A stretch of DNA of 57,705 nucleotides, from positions 1 through 57,705 of the forward strand of contig RDXB01000067.1 of the NCBI GenBank assembly GCA_004292515.1, written 5' to 3'. This document shows positions 51,621 to 57,705 of the stretch, piece after piece; position 1 is the first letter of the stretch; each line of letters begins with the position of its first letter. The translations under genes and the position numbers were made by a program. A model generated the notes under the pieces. That model was not told where the DNA came from and made no database searches. It was given only the letters and a program-made list of their open reading frames with translations. The DNA is from Oscillatoriales cyanobacterium. Lineage in GTDB: Bacteria > Cyanobacteriota > Cyanobacteriia > CACIAM-69d.

Positions 51621-51904
51621 TGAAACTAGCGATCGAGTGGTTTGGCAACCTATGCCTCATCGGGGGCACAATTTTTTGGCTGTGGGGCACGGTGCAACTG
51701 CTGGCCCGGCGATCAGTGCTGTTTAAGTTGCACGGTCTGTCGGTGTCCGACACTTTGGGGTCTTTGGCGATCGTCTTTGGGCTGCTGGTGCGAATTCCTG
51801 CGGAATGGCCCCTGCTACTGTTGGCAATGATTTCCTTGGCGGTGTGGAACACGATGTTGGGCTATGTGTTGGCCTACTGCTCCAGCACGGGAGGGGATGC
51901 ATGA
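51620..51904 (+). CDS. mrpG: Mrp antiporter subunit G
   Basis: 94 aa, three hydrophobic helices; MnhG/PhaG-type motif LARRSVLFKLHGLSVSDTLGSLAIVFGLL, where the KLH-G-TD/SDTLG segment is diagnostic. Starts at the mrpF stop and overlaps the next start by ATGA (51901-51904). Confidence 0.88.
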   Translation: MKLAIEWFGNLCLIGGTIFWLWGTVQLLARRSVLFKLHGLSVSDTLGSLAIVFGLLVRIPAEWPLLLLAMISLAVWNTMLGYVLAYCSSTGGDA

Positions 51905-52536
51905 TTCCCAACTTGAGTACGGTGCTAGCCAGCGCCCTCCCTTTTGCCAATGACCTGTCGATCGCAGCGGTGGCGGCCCTGTTGCCCGTGACGGCGGGCC
52001 TGGTGATTTTACAAAACAGTCCCTATCGCGCATTGGTGGCGAGGGGGATGCTGGGGGCAATGGCAGCCACCACCTATGCCCTGTTGGGGGCGGCGGATGT
52101 GGCCCTCACCGAAGCGCTGATGGGCACGATGCTGGCCGTGACCCTCTACGCGATCGCCGTGCAATCGTCGCTGGTGTTTCGGTTGGGCTTTGTGGATCGC
52201 GGGGACGGCCAGCCCGACCCATTGCCCCAATGGTCTACCCTGTTCACCTGTTTGCGGAATACCTATCAGCCCCATCACCTGCGGATCGAGCTAGTGCCCT
52301 ATCCCAGCGCGATCGCCCTGGAGCGAGCCTTGCATGAGCGGGCGATTCACGCCACCTACCAGCCCGCCGCCGAGGCCGATCGCCCCGTGATCACCACTCG
52401 GGTGCAGCGCCTGCACGAGATCATGCAGGCCCCACCCCTGAGTGATTTGGCAGCGATCGCTTACTCACCCCTGGCGAGTCCGGCCCCCGTCGCCCTACCC
52501 GATCCCACCATTTCCCAGGAATCCGCCGAACCATGA
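51901..52536 (+). CDS. DUF4040 (MbhD-like) antiporter subunit
   Basis: 211 aa from the ATG at 51901; the upstream frame back to 51805 is antisense-free but overlaps mrpG and is rejected. About residues 15-95 hold three hydrophobic helices with ALVARGMLGAMAATTYALLGAADVALTEALMGTMLAVTLYAIAV, the DUF4040/MbhD pattern that corresponds to the C-terminal part of long MrpA. The rest (about 100-211) is soluble, with a Pro-rich tail, and is not recognised. It starts and ends with ATGA overlaps, fixing it in the operon. It probably supplies the MrpA C-terminal function as a separate subunit. Confidence 0.83.
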   Translation: MIPNLSTVLASALPFANDLSIAAVAALLPVTAGLVILQNSPYRALVARGMLGAMAATTYALLGAADVALTEALMGTMLAVTLYAIAVQSSLVFRLGFVDRGDGQPDPLPQWSTLFTCLRNTYQPHHLRIELVPYPSAIALERALHERAIHATYQPAAEADRPVITTRVQRLHEIMQAPPLSDLAAIAYSPLASPAPVALPDPTISQESAEP

Positions 52537-53213
52537 CTAATTGGCCCCTCAGCAAATGGCTCTATCTACTGGCTGGCTTGGCGCTCTACGTGAAGATGGT
52601 GGTGTTGCCAACCCTGGCTCCAGAGGTGTCGGGCGCGGCGATCGTGGCAGCCGTCACCAGCGATAGCGGCGTGCCCAATGCAGTGTCGGGCATTATTTTT
52701 CGCAACCGGCTCTACGACACGATCTTTGAAGTGGTGGTGTTTACGATCGCGATTATGGGGTCGAAATTCCTGCTAGCCACGGAGCAGCCTTCCTGCTCGA
52801 TCGAACGGCTGACCGATCGCCCCTCGATCGTCCTGGCCCGGTTGGGCGCAACGATCGCGGCCTTGGTGGCGATCGAACTCGGGATTCGCGGCCACCTGAG
52901 TCCCGGCGGCGGCTTTGCGGCCGGCGTGGCGGGCGGCACGGCGATCGGCTTGGTGGCCGTATCCGCTTCTCCCGACTGGATGCAAGCCCTCTATCAACGT
53001 TGGCAAGCCGCCACCTGGGAAAAAATCTCGGTGTTGGTGTTTATTCTGCTGGCAGCGCTGATGCTGATGGGCTACGAATTGCCCCACGGTGAAATGGGCA
53101 ATTTGATCAGCGGCGGTTGGTTGCCAATCCTCAATTTCTTGGTGGCGGTGAAAGTGGCCCTCGGTTCTTGGGCCGCCGTGTTGATTTTCATTCGTTACCG
53201 CGGCCTGTTTTAG
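52533..53213 (+). CDS. mrpB: Mrp antiporter subunit B
   Basis: 226 aa. An N-terminal part with YDTIFEVVVFTIAIMGSKFLL resembles the MbhE-type segment, followed by the MnhB domain: ELGIRGHLSPGGGFAAGVAGGTAIGLV (the GHLSPGGGFxxG motif is diagnostic), then ISVLVFILLAALMLMGYELPHGEMGNLISGGWLPILNFLVAVKVALG. Membrane protein of the plasma or thylakoid membrane. Last gene of the operon; ATGA overlap with the DUF4040 gene. It ends 140 bp before the converging pentapeptide gene. Confidence 0.9.
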   Translation: MTNWPLSKWLYLLAGLALYVKMVVLPTLAPEVSGAAIVAAVTSDSGVPNAVSGIIFRNRLYDTIFEVVVFTIAIMGSKFLLATEQPSCSIERLTDRPSIVLARLGATIAALVAIELGIRGHLSPGGGFAAGVAGGTAIGLVAVSASPDWMQALYQRWQAATWEKISVLVFILLAALMLMGYELPHGEMGNLISGGWLPILNFLVAVKVALGSWAAVLIFIRYRGLF

Positions 53214-53325
53214 CGGTGGGAATGGTGGGGGAGCGGTGTTAGTTAAAGCCCATGCAACACCGCTCGCCCCGTCAGATCCAAGCAGTTGGACGATCGCAAA
53301 CCAACAGGTCGATCACGGTGGCATG

Positions 53326-53361
53326 GTGGGACTACTGGTGGGACTACTGGTGGGACTACTG
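53326..53361 (+). repeat. Three 12-bp tandem repeats covering a stop codon
   Basis: GTGGGACTACTG three times exactly. On the minus strand the TAG stop of the pentapeptide gene (53356-53358) lies within the first unit read. Confidence 0.92.
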
Positions 53362-54465
53362 CGCCCAGCCGATCGCCCCGGACAAATCCGCCCCGCGCGT
53401 CACGGTTCCATCGAGGGTCGCCCCGACGAAGTTGGTGTTGTTGGTGAGGATGCCTCGCAAGTCTGCCTCGGCCAGATAGGCGCGATCGAAGTTGGCATTC
53501 AGCAGGTTAGCGCCCTGCAAAATCGCGCCGCCCATTTTGGACTGGCGCAAATTCGTGCTAATCAGCTTGGCTTGCCGAAACACCGCCAGACTGAGGGCCG
53601 ATCGCTGCAAATTGGCCTGGGTCAAATCCGCGCCGGTGAAATCCGCGCCGGTGGCCACAGCGCTGACCAAGCGGGTTTCGATCGCCCGCGCGCCCATTAA
53701 CTTGGCACTGCTGAGGTTTGCCTCTTCCAAGTTGGTTTGGCGCAAACCCGCCTGCACCAAAATCGCGTTGGCAAAATTAGCCTGAAAACCATCGGCCCCG
53801 CCGAGCTTGGCTTGGGTCAGGTTCGCGCCCTCAAAGTTCGCACCCACCAAGGACGTACCCAGGAACGTCGCGCCTACGGGGGTCGATCGCCCCAACTTGG
53901 TCGATCGCAGGTTCGATTCTGAAAAATCTGCCCCATCGAGTTGGGCAAAGCGCAGGTCAGCCCCTTGCAGGTTCGCCGCCCGCATCCGAGCCGCCGCCAA
54001 CAAACTTTGCACAAAACTCGCGCGCTGGGCCGTGGAGCCATTAAAGTTCGCTTCCCGCAGCCGTGCCTTGTCCAGCACTGCTTCCGTGAGAATCGCGCGC
54101 TGGAATTGGGCCCCGCGCAGCTTGGCTTCGATCAGGGTTGCCCCACTGAGGTTGGCCCGCTTGAACTGGGTGGCGCGCCCCGCAATCCCATCCAATCTTG
54201 CGCCGGTCAGGTTCGCTGCGGTCAGGTTTGCTTGATCGAGGTTGGCGCGGCTGAGATCCACCCCTTGCAGATCCAAGCCCGTCAAATCTGCCCCCGACAG
54301 GTCACAACCCACACAGGCGCGGGTGGTCTGTAACTGGGCGATCGCAGTGGCCGAGCCATTGGCCTGACTCGGGGTGGCCGCAGCCAGGGGCCGAGCGCCC
54401 GGCCCAGCCACCGTCACCGCAACGGCCAAGGCGGTCGCGTTACTTGCCGCCGTAATAAAACGCAA
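53356..54465 (-). CDS. Secreted pentapeptide-repeat protein
   Basis: 369 aa. N-terminal hydrophobic segment (ITAASNATALAVAVTVAGPG) followed by ARPLAAA looks like a signal peptide. About residues 50-360 are nearly continuous A(D/N)LXX repeats (GADLTGLDLQGVDLSRANLD...), enough for roughly 15 beta-helix coils. Cys50 and Cys53 (ACVGCDL) precede the repeats. The start is a TTG at 54465 with AAGGAG eight bases upstream, inside the end of the DUF4090-like gene; the 26-bp overlap implies translational coupling. No ATG gives a comparable start. Function unknown. The stop falls in a 12-bp tandem repeat. Confidence 0.88.
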   Translation of the reverse strand: MRFITAASNATALAVAVTVAGPGARPLAAATPSQANGSATAIAQLQTTRACVGCDLSGADLTGLDLQGVDLSRANLDQANLTAANLTGARLDGIAGRATQFKRANLSGATLIEAKLRGAQFQRAILTEAVLDKARLREANFNGSTAQRASFVQSLLAAARMRAANLQGADLRFAQLDGADFSESNLRSTKLGRSTPVGATFLGTSLVGANFEGANLTQAKLGGADGFQANFANAILVQAGLRQTNLEEANLSSAKLMGARAIETRLVSAVATGADFTGADLTQANLQRSALSLAVFRQAKLISTNLRQSKMGGAILQGANLLNANFDRAYLAEADLRGILTNNTNFVGATLDGTVTRGADLSGAIGWAQ

Positions 54466-54721
54466 TTTCCTTCTCCTTGAGCGGGGTCAAGTCGGCATCC
54501 AACAACATTTGATCCAGTTCGGCTTGGGCAAAATGCTTCACCCCAATCCGCACAATCCGCGATCGCATGGTGTTGGTCACGCCGCTGCGTTGGCGCTGAC
54601 CTTCAATGGCCATCACCTTGCGATACAGCTCCAGACGCGCAGGCGGAATCGGCGTTCCATCAAAATCAATGCCCTGCTCGATCGCCACATCGATCGCGTC
54701 GGCTCCGGTCGTTTGCGACAT
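54440..54721 (-). CDS. Small conserved cyanobacterial protein (probably DUF4090)
   Basis: 93 aa, ATG at 54721. Highly conserved-looking core IDVAIEQGIDFDGTPIPPARLELYRKVM followed by RSGVTNTMRSRIVRIGVKHFAQAELDQMLLDA, ending KEKEIAFYYGGK. I associate this with a ~90-aa cyanobacterial family, probably DUF4090, without known function. No signal peptide or membrane helix, so cytosolic. It is upstream of, and overlaps, the pentapeptide gene by 26 bp. Confidence 0.88.
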   Translation of the reverse strand: MSQTTGADAIDVAIEQGIDFDGTPIPPARLELYRKVMAIEGQRQRSGVTNTMRSRIVRIGVKHFAQAELDQMLLDADLTPLKEKEIAFYYGGK

Positions 54722-54900
54722 ACACTAAAACCTGAAATCAATAATAAATAGACTGCACAAGTCAAACCCTGAACAAGTCGTTGATCGCACTGGGTCGGCG
54801 CTTGCCCTAATCTACCACCGGCCGCGCCATCCCCCGATCGCTCAACCCCAAATCCTTCCCGCCCACTCCCCGATCGCCAAAACAATCGCCAAAACTGCCC

Positions 54901-55098
54901 ATGACTCCTCCTTATCTGCGTCCGGCTCCCTGGTGGAATTGGTTAGGGGCGATCGCCCTGCTCACGGCAACCCTCTGGCTGCTAAGGGGATTGGGTATTT
55001 TGGGCTTTTTGCCTGGGATCGTGTTTGGCGTGCTGTTTGGGGCGATGATCGTCCTAGCGTTGTTGGGCGTATGGGGCGTGCGATCGCGCCGTTGGTGA
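54901..55098 (+). CDS. Small two-helix membrane protein, unknown
   Basis: 65 aa with two hydrophobic segments (NWLGAIALLTATLWLLRGLG and FLPGIVFGVLFGAMIVLALLG) separated by a Gly-rich turn and a basic C terminus (RSRRW). ATG at 54901 preceded by weak purine sequence. Coding appears plausible from codon use; no family recognised. Confidence 0.6.
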   Translation: MTPPYLRPAPWWNWLGAIALLTATLWLLRGLGILGFLPGIVFGVLFGAMIVLALLGVWGVRSRRW

Positions 55099-55216
55099 AA
55101 AGTAATTAAGAAGAAATAGTGATAATTCAAGCAATTACTATGGGTCATCACTTGCCGTGGCAAAAACTTTTCGGTTAACGTTTGGAGAACTAACCCTCTC
55201 CATACTTGTACCCACA

Positions 55217-57118
55217 ATGAACTACCGTTTCTTGAGCGAGCTATCTGCATTAGGTATATTCACTACTTCTGTACCAGCTTTAGTTGCACCTGTAGCAAAT
55301 GCAGCCGGCCTATCAACAGCAGAAATCGCCCAAAAGGCGATCGCGACCACTGTACAAATCAACAACCCGGCAGGTGGCGGGGGATCCGGTGTCATCATTG
55401 GGAAAAACGGCAATGAGTACACTGTTTTGACAGCAAACCATGTCATTGACAGTGCTGGTGCTCAGTATGTAGTCGTGACTCCTGATGGCAATACGCACAC
55501 AATCACCAGAGTTCAAAGCTTTCAGCAATCTGCAAACTCGCCAGACTTGGCATTAGTTTCTTTTGAGAGTACATCAGGCTACTCAGTCGCAATCTTAGGC
55601 AATTCAGAGCAAGCCAGCACTGGCGCAGACATATACGTCTCAGGATTCCCAGCTCCAGGCTTAGGAGTCACAGAACGTAATCATGAATTTACCAATGGCA
55701 TCATCACTAGCCGACCGACTGATCGGCCTCAAGGCTACACCATGCGCTACAACGCTGTAACCCGCATGGGCATGAGTGGTGGGCCAGTATTTGATGCAGC
55801 TGGTTTGGTCATTGGTATTCATGGACAAGGCGATACAGCCGGCAATGTGGAAAGTTCCAACCGGACTTCTGTTGCCATTAAAACAGGGTTTAATGCCGCG
55901 ATTCCGATTGCAACATTCCTGAATACAGCAACTTCAGCTGGTGTAAACTCCAGTTCTTTCAAGGTCGATACCAAAACCCTAATCCAGAACTTATATTCAG
56001 CATCTAACCCAGTCACTGCGCGTGATTTTTACGTTCGCGGTTTAACGCGCTATGAAAAACGCGAGTGGGCAGAGGCAGAGAAAGATTTCAATCAGGCAAT
56101 CACACTCGATCCCGACTTTGTAGATGCATATGCAAAGCGCTCTGAGAGTCGCTTATCTCAAGTGTTCACGATGAACCTTCGCAATGAAGCAAAGGGTGAT
56201 GACGTGGAAGTTGTTAAATCTGTAATTGCTGACCTTGATCGGGTGATCGCTCTGGATCCCAACAACTATTCACTGTATGTGACTAGAGGATGGGCTCATA
56301 GTCTAATGCGTAAGCAACGCGAGCTAGCTATTCAGGATTACAATCGAGCCCTTGAGCTGGCTCCAGAAGATTCAGAAGTCTATGGAGCTCGCTGCTCAGG
56401 GTATCTGCTGTCCAAGAAATACCGTGAGGCTTTTGAGGACTGCAATAAGGCTATCAAGATGGGTATTGAAGCTAAGTACACGCTTGCAACTGCCTACAAT
56501 AATCGTGCAGTTGCTCGCAGTCGCTTGGGTGATACAGCCGGGAGCATTTTTGATCTCACTAAGGCAATTGAAATTGCGCCTGATGTACCAAGCTTCTACG
56601 CTAATCGAGGCGCTTACAGACATAACATGGGAGATAAAGCAGGGGCACAAGCCGATTTCGCTCGAGGAGCCAGCCTTGCCTTAGAGCAGGGTGATACAGA
56701 AACTTACGATGCAATTCGTCGTGCAGCCAGTACATTGAGTATTCTGTCCGATTGCTATATCGCTACGGCAATACTGACTGGTGATGGCTCCGAAGCACAA
56801 CTTAATTTACTCCGGGGATGGCGTGATAGTGTCCTACTGAAAACCAGTATTGGTCAGGCTTTAGTAGCCCATTACAGGAATGTTGGGCCGCTTGTTGCAC
56901 TCAATTTACCTGATCACCCGACTATGTCAGCAATTCTGGTGAAGAGCTTTATCTTACCCGCTGTAAACCTCATCCAAACTCGCCAGAAATTCCCACAGCT
57001 TGACAAACTGCTTGATCCACTGATTTACAGTTTTTTTCTCAGTGTTCTAACGACTGGAACCATCTTGCATCATATCTTCCGTCGATTTGGCGTAACCACA
57101 GCTACTGAGCTTTTCTAG
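55217..57118 (+). CDS. Trypsin-like serine protease - TPR - CFI-box protein
   Basis: 633 aa from the ATG at 55217; the frame extends to a TTG at 55157, but the signal peptide begins at this ATG (MNYRFLSELSALGIF, cleavage after ANA). Residues about 45-240 are a trypsin-like domain: His in TANHVID, Asp in SPDLALVSF, Ser in MGMSGGPVF. Residues about 270-500 hold four to five TPRs (FYVRGLTRYEKREWAEAEKDF; YNRALELAPEDSEVYGARCS). From about residue 510 the sequence SDCYIATAILTG, LLRGWRDSVLLKTSIGQALV and HYRNVGP match the CFI-box-type C-terminal domain, ending in a hydrophobic stretch (IYSFFLSVLTTGTILH). Visibly lower GC and almost HIP1-free versus its neighbours. A COP23 gene converges on it. Confidence 0.9.
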   Translation: MNYRFLSELSALGIFTTSVPALVAPVANAAGLSTAEIAQKAIATTVQINNPAGGGGSGVIIGKNGNEYTVLTANHVIDSAGAQYVVVTPDGNTHTITRVQSFQQSANSPDLALVSFESTSGYSVAILGNSEQASTGADIYVSGFPAPGLGVTERNHEFTNGIITSRPTDRPQGYTMRYNAVTRMGMSGGPVFDAAGLVIGIHGQGDTAGNVESSNRTSVAIKTGFNAAIPIATFLNTATSAGVNSSSFKVDTKTLIQNLYSASNPVTARDFYVRGLTRYEKREWAEAEKDFNQAITLDPDFVDAYAKRSESRLSQVFTMNLRNEAKGDDVEVVKSVIADLDRVIALDPNNYSLYVTRGWAHSLMRKQRELAIQDYNRALELAPEDSEVYGARCSGYLLSKKYREAFEDCNKAIKMGIEAKYTLATAYNNRAVARSRLGDTAGSIFDLTKAIEIAPDVPSFYANRGAYRHNMGDKAGAQADFARGASLALEQGDTETYDAIRRAASTLSILSDCYIATAILTGDGSEAQLNLLRGWRDSVLLKTSIGQALVAHYRNVGPLVALNLPDHPTMSAILVKSFILPAVNLIQTRQKFPQLDKLLDPLIYSFFLSVLTTGTILHHIFRRFGVTTATELF

Positions 57119-57126
57119 GACTTACC

Positions 57127-57215
57127 AGGCTCGGGTTCATCAAATTACCCAAGCCTGATGTTGTTGAGAAGATAGATCTCTGGATCTGCCTTTTTTCTGT
57201 ATTGAAAAAAGGCAG
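57127..57215. terminator. Two hairpins between convergent protease and COP23 genes
   Basis: CAGGCTCGGGT / ACCCAAGCCTG (57127-57157, one mismatch) and a perfect CTGCCTTTTTT / AAAAAAGGCAG (57186-57215, 8-bp loop). They lie in the 121-bp gap between the converging genes, so transcription in both directions probably ends here. Neither is a textbook stem plus U tract. Confidence 0.5.
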
Positions 57216-57239
57216 TTGTATAGTCTACTTCAAAGCAAT

Positions 57240-57705
57240 TTACTCAACCCGCCGTAAAAACTCTTGCAGGTCAAAGTAGGTGACGATTCGACTATTAGTA
57301 TTAGCCGTGTTGCTGGGTTGCGAGTAACTCTCATAAAGAGGCTGGGAAACAGCACTGCTACCAATTGGACGTAGTGCCTGCAGGCGTGCCGCAGCATGTT
57401 GTGCTAAGGACTCCCGTGAATTGGGCTGATAGCGCAGCGTGAACACAAGCCCATCGCAAGCAGTCGCACTCAAATCACGAACCGTGCAGATGACCGGGGT
57501 GTTATTCATATAACCGGCAGCTAGGTAGATCAGTTGACCGCGACTGTAGTAGGTTTGCAAGCGCGCTGAGACTTCCTGGCAGCGGCGCTCGGGAGTCCAG
57601 CCGGCCCCTTCAAACTGGCGCGATCGCCACACAATTACAGGAAATTGACCGCGCTTGGTGACAGCGATCGTGGCGGGATGACCCTCGGCACTGCCACAGA
57701 CAAAT
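57240..57705 (-). CDS. COP23 domain protein (5' end beyond window)
   Basis: The frame is open to the window edge: on the minus strand it reads FVCGSAEGHPATIAVTKRGQ, then FPVIVW, before RSRQFEGAGWTPERRCQEVS. Together with RLQTYYSRGQLIYLAAGYMN, NTPVICTV and CDGLVFTLR this is the COP23 (circadian oscillating protein 23) domain, a cyanobacterial secreted domain with conserved Cys and PVI.W, F..AG.TP..RC..VS motifs. The GTG at 57632 is internal. A Ser-rich C-terminal tail follows. COP23 genes, as I recall, often lie beside trypsin-like proteases, as here. Function unknown. Confidence 0.88.
   Translation of the reverse strand, partial: FVCGSAEGHPATIAVTKRGQFPVIVWRSRQFEGAGWTPERRCQEVSARLQTYYSRGQLIYLAAGYMNNTPVICTVRDLSATACDGLVFTLRYQPNSRESLAQHAAARLQALRPIGSSAVSQPLYESYSQPSNTANTNSRIVTYFDLQEFLRRVE

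Overview
This window is cyanobacterial chromosome. It carries psbZ (photosystem II), chlP (geranylgeranyl reductase), a ferrochelatase with a C-terminal chlorophyll-binding (LHC/CAB) helix, a LabA-type NYN protein, a COP23-domain gene, an Mrp-type antiporter operon and several cyanobacterial families of unknown function. The HIP1 octamer GCGATCGC and its core CGATCG occur throughout, which is typical of cyanobacterial genomes. Base composition is GC-rich. The large adhesin, the many secreted pentapeptide and TPR proteins and the repeat load suggest a filamentous or Leptolyngbya/Pseudanabaena/Limnothrix-like lineage, but the sequence alone does not settle the genus.

Layout. 1-3161: 3' part of a secreted haemagglutinin-like beta-helix protein ending in a CHAT protease domain. 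3221-8487: uvrA, a Uma2 nuclease, a small secreted protein, and ribH with psbZ. 8614-11454: DHH-CBS-CBS-tRNA nucleotidyltransferase fusion. 11.5-15.9 kb: low-complexity membrane-anchored protein, a DUF6825-like protein with an ABC1/UbiB kinase, and a PP2C phosphatase. 16-19.7 kb: lumenal-type pentapeptide protein, a repeat-rich spacer, Nif11, DUF1611 and a CobD/HisC-type aminotransferase. 19.9-24.4 kb: chlP, a GGDEF gene remnant, a small unknown and a two-domain PPK2. 25.2-31 kb: MshEN/PilB-N-like protein, DUF218 protein, methyltransferase and hemH. 31-38.5 kb: NAD-dependent epimerase/dehydratase, LarE, CsgG-like protein, TPR-GT61, TPR and NodB deacetylase. 38.5-46.6 kb: site-2 protease RseP, a subtilase with SLH domains, an internally duplicated secreted protein, DUF3685, LabA and tRNA-Ser(GCU). 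47-53.2 kb: amino-acid ABC binding lipoprotein and the Mrp operon (C, D, E, F, G, DUF4040, B). 53.3-57.7 kb: pentapeptide protein coupled to a DUF4090-like gene, a small membrane protein, a trypsin-TPR-CFI-box protein and, converging on it, a COP23 gene cut by the window end.

Genes that probably work together: ribH with psbZ (adjacent in other cyanobacteria); the DUF6825-like gene with the UbiB kinase; the Mrp genes, which overlap at ATGA/TGATG junctions; the DUF4090-like and pentapeptide genes; the TPR and NodB genes; and the trypsin-like protease with COP23. The rest looks like single-gene transcription units, as is usual in cyanobacteria.

The least explained material is repetitive. A dispersed element built on the perfect 20-bp palindrome CAAGGGGCTTAAGCCCCTTG occurs six times (four intact, two degenerate), mostly just 3' of genes. 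Many 9-30 bp tandem repeats sit inside linkers or against stop codons, and two genes have a 17-bp tandem duplication of their start codon. The strongest candidate for a poorly described system is the lower-GC protease/COP23 pair at the right end.
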